Positions 60,743 to 64,000 of a stretch of 64,000 bases of DNA are shown here, in pieces (position 1 is the stretch's first letter; each line of letters starts with the position of its first letter). The DNA is from Limnohabitans sp. TEGF004 (GTDB taxonomy: Bacteria > Pseudomonadota > Gammaproteobacteria > Burkholderiales > Burkholderiaceae_C): NCBI RefSeq assembly GCF_027924965.1, contig NZ_AP027057.1, forward strand, positions 84,920 to 148,919, given 5' to 3'. Under the pieces are notes generated by a model. That model was not told the origin of the DNA, did no database searches, and saw only the letters and a list, made by a program, of their open reading frames with translations. Both the position numbers and the translations under genes were made by a program.

Positions 60743-61089
60743 CGCGTAAGAGCATCGTCGATGCGCTTGCCAATGTCAGGCTGAGGCGCGGCGGCGCGAA
60801 GCTGTGTCCAACGTGTGCCCTCAGGCACCCAAAACACGTTGGCAGCTGTGAAGTAGTCGCGGTCTTCTAGCTCGGCGGCAATGTCGGCCTCCGACGCGCC
60901 GCCAAAGTACAGCTCGTCTTTGGGGTTTTGCAGGCGCTCGGTCAGGTTGGCTTTGTGGGCTTCAAAACTATCACTGATGTATTTGATGAAGATGAGGCCG
61001 AGCACCAAGTGCTTGTATTCGGCAGCGTCCATGTTGGCGCGGAGTTTGTCGGCAGATGCCCAGAGGGTCTTTTTGATGTCGTCGAGCAT
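60743..61089 (-). pseudogene. hsdM: Type I methylase subunit M, 5' fragment
   Basis: The ATG at 61089 has GGAGG upstream. About 115 codons are HsdM N-terminal domain (LDDIKKTLWASADKLRANMD, then HLVLGLIFIKYISDSFEAHK, ANVFWVPEGTRW and PDIGKRIDDAL). After RIDDAL (about 60,743) homology stops; the frame runs 14 codons further through foreign DNA to 60,700. The SAM and NPPY motifs are missing, so it cannot methylate. On the opposite strand the foreign side carries AAGAGG and an ATG (60704) with MATKKIADEQTSA, the start of another truncated gene. This marks a deletion or recombination junction. Confidence 0.85.
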
Positions 61090-61217
61090 TCTTTATATCC
61101 TCCGCTTGATAGAGCAGGGCATTCAAAATTAATGCTTAAGGATATCAGTACATAACTTGTGCACGCTCTAGATTAGAAATGTGCAAACTTGAACGACGCA
61201 AACCGGCAACTTCAGTG

Positions 61218-61304
61218 ACGTTCCGCAGATGCCTTGCGGCTGTATCACCATGCGCCCCTGCCAACATCAACAAGTGAACGCACGACCGAAACAGCCCCCC
61301 AGAG
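61218..61304. repeat. Dispersed repeat, copy B
   Basis: Second copy of the ~80-base repeat seen at 49,660-49,741, in the same orientation (CCTTGCGG ... CACCATGC ... CTGCCAA ... CGCACG ... CAGCCCCCC). Here it abuts the IS30-like fragment, suggesting it marks a recombination point. Confidence 0.6.
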
Positions 61305-61306
61305 GG

Positions 61307-61378
61307 CGAAGGAGCACCCGGTGAGCGCATCACATCTCGTCCCGTCAACTCTTGCATCCACCCCGCAGGTCGACCCAT
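61307..61378 (-). pseudogene. IS30-family transposase N-terminal fragment
   Basis: From the ATG at 61378 the frame reads MGRPAGWMQELTGRDVMRSP and GAPS, the distinctive N-terminus of one IS30-type transposase group; homology then ends at the dispersed repeat. About 24 codons of some 350-400 remain. The DNA upstream (61,379-61,430) probably includes that element's terminal region and interrupts the IS3 transposase. Confidence 0.6.
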
Positions 61379-61429
61379 AAACACCTCCATGATTGATGGT
61401 GTTGCGACAACCAATTGAATGCGCCTTGC

Positions 61430-61965
61430 CTCCCCTGATCACTTTGATGGATCACGGACTCGGGGCGACGGGTGTGAAGCGCCATGTTCAGTGCCGCAAT
61501 CACCAACTCGCTGGTCATACGTTCCCCAAACGCCCACCCCACCACCTTGCGGCTGTACACATCCACCACAACAGCCAAGTACAAGAACCCCGCCCAGGTG
61601 GGCACGTACGTCATATCAGCCACCCACAGTTGGTTGATAACCGTGGCCGTGAATTGGCGCTTGACCAAATTAGGCGCAGCCTTGGCGTACCGGTCTCTTT
61701 GTGTCGTCACCACGTAGCCCCTACGTCTGCTCACGCCTTGGAGGTTTGCCAGCTTCATCAAGCGTTCAATGCGTTTATGGTTCACACAATCACCCATGTC
61801 GCGCAGCTCAGCTTGCACACGCGCTCGCCCGTAAGGACAATCACTCATGACATGAATTTTGCGAATGCGCTCAGTCATGATACGGTCATTGATGCTTCGT
61901 TGACTGGGTGGGCGTGAGCACCATTCGTAGTAACCACTCTTAGACACCTGCAAATGCTTGCACAT
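61430..61965 (-). pseudogene. IS3-family transposase OrfB, truncated
   Basis: HTH_21 block (CKHLQVSKSGYYEWCSRP; PYGRARVQAELRDMG; NHKRIERLMK) and the start of the DDE integrase core (INQLWVADMTYVPTWAGFLY with the first Asp; VIHQSDQG with the second). The frame then departs into IS30-like DNA, so the third catalytic residue (Glu) is absent and the protein cannot transpose. OrfB is normally made by a -1 frameshift from OrfA. Confidence 0.88.
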
Positions 61966-61991
61966 CGCTTGGATCGGTATGTCGGCCTGGA

Positions 61992-62312
61992 TCAGCGCAT
62001 AGATGTCTTGTCTATCCCGCTGTCCTTGTTGGCAAACCAGGCCGTAGCCTTTGCCAAGATGTCGCGCTCCTGCGTGACTTGACGCAATTGGCGACGTAAC
62101 TGAGCCAGTTCTTGTCGCTCAGCCGTTGTCAGTGGTGCATCAGGCCGACCACCACCTAGCTCGTCGGCATTGGCTTGACGAACCCATGCGCTGATGCTGG
62201 TGTCGTGGCAACCAGACTCTTTGGCAAGTTCACTCGGCTTGCGCCCAGCCCTGACCAGCTCCACCATCTGTTGACGAAATTCAGGCGCATACGCCCCTTT
62301 TCTTTGGCTCAT
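61992..62312 (-). CDS. IS3-family OrfA
   Basis: 106 aa, AAGGAG upstream. Typical HTH protein: YAPEFRQQMVELVRAGRKPS, then ELAKESGCHDTSISAWVRQA, and a leucine-zipper region RQELAQLRRQLRQVTQERDI ending AKATAWFA, after which the OrfB frame takes over. Complete, but without functional OrfB it can only act as a regulator of related copies. Confidence 0.88.
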   Translation of the reverse strand: MSQRKGAYAPEFRQQMVELVRAGRKPSELAKESGCHDTSISAWVRQANADELGGGRPDAPLTTAERQELAQLRRQLRQVTQERDILAKATAWFANKDSGIDKTSMR

Positions 62313-62365
62313 TTCTAACTCCTTTGACAGAACAATAATGTGTCCGGTCTAAAGGGGCAACTCCA

Positions 62366-62477
62366 GTTTGATATTTTCATCGCCGTGATAGCGCATGTCC
62401 CATTCCCAGCGCTTAATCAATTGTGGATCAGCCTGCAATGTAGTGTGAGCAAGGAATTGCATCAACAAATCAGCCAT
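62366..62477 (-). pseudogene. Gene fragment cut by the IS3 element
   Basis: An ATG at 62477 with AAAGGA upstream, ten bases after the vapC stop, begins MADLLMQFLAHTTLQADPQL followed by IKRWEWDMRYHGDENIK and runs into the IS end at 62,365. It was evidently the third gene of the vapBC operon. Family not recognised from 37 residues. Confidence 0.5.
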
Positions 62478-62487
62478 GACGTTTCCT

Positions 62488-62883
62488 TTAGCGAATCAAT
62501 GTCATGCCTGCATGCTTTGCGGCACCAACGTCGAATGTCATGGTTTGTCCACACCCAGCCGCAGCGGCTGTGCGCTCAATCAGGCAATCAGCGAAATCCG
62601 CCTTGCCATCGTCAAAAACGCGCAAGGCCCTGAGCACCTGGTCAGCTCGATCCACAATGATCTGCTTGGTGCGCAAAAGAACGTCCAAGACCTGTTTGAC
62701 CTGTTGACCAGTGAGGCCATAACTGGAGTTCAGCACCCAATAAAGCTCAACTATCGAGACCAGCGTGATAAAGCCTGGGTTGTCGGCGTTCAACGACTCA
62801 ATAAGCGCTGAGGCCTTGGGCGATTGCTTTGGGTCGTCTTGCATGATGTAGCGCACAAGGACGTTGGTATCCAGCCCGATCAT
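62488..62883 (-). CDS. vapC: VapC PIN-domain toxin
   Basis: 131 aa. PIN-domain nuclease: MIGLDTNVLVRYI with the first Asp, LVSIVELYWVL with the Glu, and DDGKADFADCLIERTA with the second acidic pair, then MTFDVGAAKHAGM with the last Asp. Full length. Overlaps vapB by four bases. Cleaves RNA (often tRNA) when freed from VapB. Confidence 0.92.
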   Translation of the reverse strand: MIGLDTNVLVRYIMQDDPKQSPKASALIESLNADNPGFITLVSIVELYWVLNSSYGLTGQQVKQVLDVLLRTKQIIVDRADQVLRALRVFDDGKADFADCLIERTAAAAGCGQTMTFDVGAAKHAGMTLIR

Positions 62884-63122
62884 CGTGCCGCCGCTCCACG
62901 GCTGGCAATAGCTCTGTTCATGTCATCAATCGAAACCGATTTCGTCGGCTTACCGAACATGCCTTTAAGTGAGGTGACGTTCTGTGTGGCCGCAACGAAC
63001 TCGTAACGCCCCGGTGCAATCTGCATGAATTCGACGCGATCACCTGCATCGACCTTCAGGTCATGTCGCACATCTGCGGGAATGGTGATTTGACCCTTGC
63101 TAGTGAGGGTGGCTGTTGTCAT
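62880..63122 (-). CDS. vapB: VapB antitoxin (AbrB type)
   Basis: 80 aa. SpoVT/AbrB swapped-hairpin motif: TATLTSKGQITIPADVRHDL then DAGDRVEFMQIAPGRYEFVA; C-terminal toxin-binding tail with MFGKPTKSVSIDDMNRAIA. GGAG about eight bases before the ATG. Binds the operator just upstream and represses the operon with VapC. Confidence 0.9.
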   Translation of the reverse strand: MTTATLTSKGQITIPADVRHDLKVDAGDRVEFMQIAPGRYEFVAATQNVTSLKGMFGKPTKSVSIDDMNRAIASRGAAAR

Positions 63123-63142
63123 GTGAAACTCCTGTTTTCCTT

Positions 63143-63171
63143 ACTATAGGGTAAGGCGCAGCGCGCGTCAA
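63143..63171 (-). promoter_or_regulatory. vapBC promoter and operator
   Basis: Read leftward: TTGACG (complement of 63166-63171), 17-base spacer, TATAGT (complement of 63143-63148). The inverted repeat CTTAC/GTAAG overlaps the -10 box, fitting autorepression. Confidence 0.7.
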
Positions 63172-63252
63172 CACATGTTGTTCAACAAAATTCCAGAAAT
63201 CTCCTCAAAATGACTTTAGGCGCACTCAGTGTCCTCCCCATGGATCATGGCA

Positions 63253-63278
63253 TGCCCGATAATCCCAATTATCGGACA
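63253..63278. repeat. Inverted repeat upstream of the integrase, possible att core or operator
   Basis: TGCCCGATAAT (63253-63263), CCCA, ATTATCGGACA (63268-63278): 11-base arms with one mismatch. It lies about 150 bases before the integrase start in a 300-base gap between vapB and the integrase. The size of a tyrosine-recombinase core site or of a repressor operator; which one cannot be told here. The remainder of 63,172-63,426 shows no gene. Confidence 0.5.
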
Positions 63279-63426
63279 ATGATTAAACGTGTAAAATAAG
63301 CATCTTTGGCTTATCAGAGCGGAGTTAGCCCAGACTCTGAGCCACTGAACCTTGTATTTTCTGGTTTTGGGGTCATTCCACTTTGCAGTTTCTCGGCCCT
63401 ACAAACTTCCCGAAAAGGAGTAACTC

Positions 63427-64000
63427 GTGGCCCAAAACACCAACGTCATCCTAAGCACCCCAAGCTACACCCGTGGCGACTTCACCGCGCTGCGCGCATG
63501 GGTCCAGCGCATACCCGTCGACCGCATTGCCAACCTGTACTACACAGATGATGCCCCCCAAGTCAGTCAAAGCCTTGAGAAGTACCTCACCGCCATGCGC
63601 CACGACTTGATCGAGCGCGCTATCGTGGCCAACCCGCGCCTTGCAGACGCCCTCACCAAAGCCAGGGCTGGAGGACTTATCACCACGGGCATCTTGTCGC
63701 TCCTTGTCAATGCCTCCAATGCCAAGCCCTCACCGCCGAAGGCCTCCGACTTTTGCAGCCAATGGTTTCGTCCAGGCGCAGCCCGTGCAATTGCCCAACT
63801 CAACACACCAACCCTCGGCGACCTGAAAAACCACATCGAGCGAAGCGGCCCCAACTGGTGGAGACCCCTCCCCCGGTTGGGCGAGAAACGCGCCAAAGTC
63901 ATCATGCAGTGGCTCAATAGACACGAGGCCACCTTCATTCGACCAGAGACCCAAATCGTCGTTTTAGATACACAAAACCTCTCACCTTTAGGAAACACCA
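63427..64000 (+). CDS. Tyrosine-recombinase integrase with DUF3701-type N-terminus (partial)
   Basis: Runs off the right edge; 191 residues seen. GTG at 63427 with AAGGAG upstream. The visible part (YTRGDFTALRAWVQRIPVDR, YLTAMRHDLIERAIVANPRL, then WWRPLPRLGEKRAKVIMQWL) matches the N-terminal DUF3701/phage-integrase region found in Burkholderiales site-specific recombinases; the catalytic R-H-R-Y domain would follow outside the window. It may be the integrase of this element or of a neighbouring one. Confidence 0.78.
   Translation, partial: MAQNTNVILSTPSYTRGDFTALRAWVQRIPVDRIANLYYTDDAPQVSQSLEKYLTAMRHDLIERAIVANPRLADALTKARAGGLITTGILSLLVNASNAKPSPPKASDFCSQWFRPGAARAIAQLNTPTLGDLKNHIERSGPNWWRPLPRLGEKRAKVIMQWLNRHEATFIRPETQIVVLDTQNLSPLGNT

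Larger units (their letters stand above)
61430..62365 (-). mobile_element. IS3-family insertion sequence, 3' end missing
   Basis: Leftward element with OrfA (61,992-62,312) and an incomplete OrfB (61,430-61,965). The 5' terminal repeat is at 62,341-62,365: read leftward it begins TGGAGTTGCCCC and includes CCGGACA, typical of IS3-group ends. It has cut a reading frame (62,366-62,477) that starts behind vapC. The other end is replaced by an IS30-like fragment. Confidence 0.8.

Noticed and set aside
61145..61414. Open frame of 89 codons as a gene
   Set aside because: It is a chance fusion of the IS30 transposase start with the dispersed repeat.
1..64000. CRISPR arrays, tRNA or rRNA genes, plasmid replication initiator
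   Set aside because: No regularly spaced repeats, no cloverleaf or rRNA sequence, and no Rep/TrfA-type protein could be recognised in any frame.

Overview
This 64 kb window looks like a large part of a conjugative mobile element from a beta-proteobacterium, most likely of the order Burkholderiales (Comamonadaceae-like). That placement is inferred from the style of the type I restriction, DUF3701-type integrase, TA and IS3 genes; no rRNA, tRNA or housekeeping marker is present to confirm it. No replication initiator is visible and only the start of a tyrosine integrase lies at the right edge, so plasmid versus integrative conjugative element (ICE) stays open.

Layout. (a) 1-6.4 kb is an accessory left arm: a diverged homoserine dehydrogenase, an IS3-type transposase remnant, a P-loop ATPase followed by an H-NS-like protein, a ChpS/ChpB-type toxin-antitoxin pair, and two antitoxin-like regulators without recognisable toxins. 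(b) 6.4-36.7 kb is one long rightward operon ending at a strong terminator. It starts with a VirB/VirD4 type IV secretion system (virB2, B3, B4, B6, B5, B8, B9, B10, B11, virD4), continues with an 1128-residue polyvalent ArdC-protease-PriCT-2-TOPRIM-LPD7 protein, and then a complete type IVb pilus set (PilL/TcpQ-like proteins, secretin PilN, PilO, PilQ ATPase, PilR, pilin PilS, two further prepilin-like proteins, a PilT-type retraction ATPase). It ends with two large exported proteins I do not recognise. (c) 44.6-36.7 kb reads leftward and holds the DNA-processing and maintenance genes: a secreted-type nuclease, a MobC-like accessory protein, a MOBP relaxase, a VirB1 transglycosylase, two TraK-like small proteins, StbB and a StbC-like protein, TrbM, a DUF1173 protein and small lipoproteins. 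A candidate oriT with the IncP-type TATCCTG/C nick motif sits directly upstream of this operon at about 44,682.

(d) 45-53.4 kb is a leftward run of plasmid-type genes of mostly unknown function (methylase-like protein, M20-type peptidase, large zinc-ribbon protein, small HTH and membrane proteins), broken by two gene-free stretches packed with short hairpins. (e) 53.5-64 kb is a stability and defence island: a Fic toxin with VbhA-type antitoxin, an unpaired PemK-like protein, a RelA/SpoT synthetase fused to a TPR-like region, a decayed type I restriction system (only the 5' parts of hsdR and hsdM) flanking a HigB/HigA-ImmA module, IS30 and IS3 fragments, a VapBC pair, and the 5' part of a DUF3701-type integrase.

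How it fits together: the T4SS plus VirD4 export DNA nicked at the oriT by the MOBP relaxase/MobC; the type IVb pilus probably brings cells together; the ArdC/TOPRIM protein probably protects and primes incoming single strands; Stb proteins and at least four TA modules secure inheritance. The observations I rate highest are the RelA-TPR gene, the oriT candidate, the two unknown exported proteins ending the pilus operon, the polyvalent protein, and a TraK-like domain used three times.
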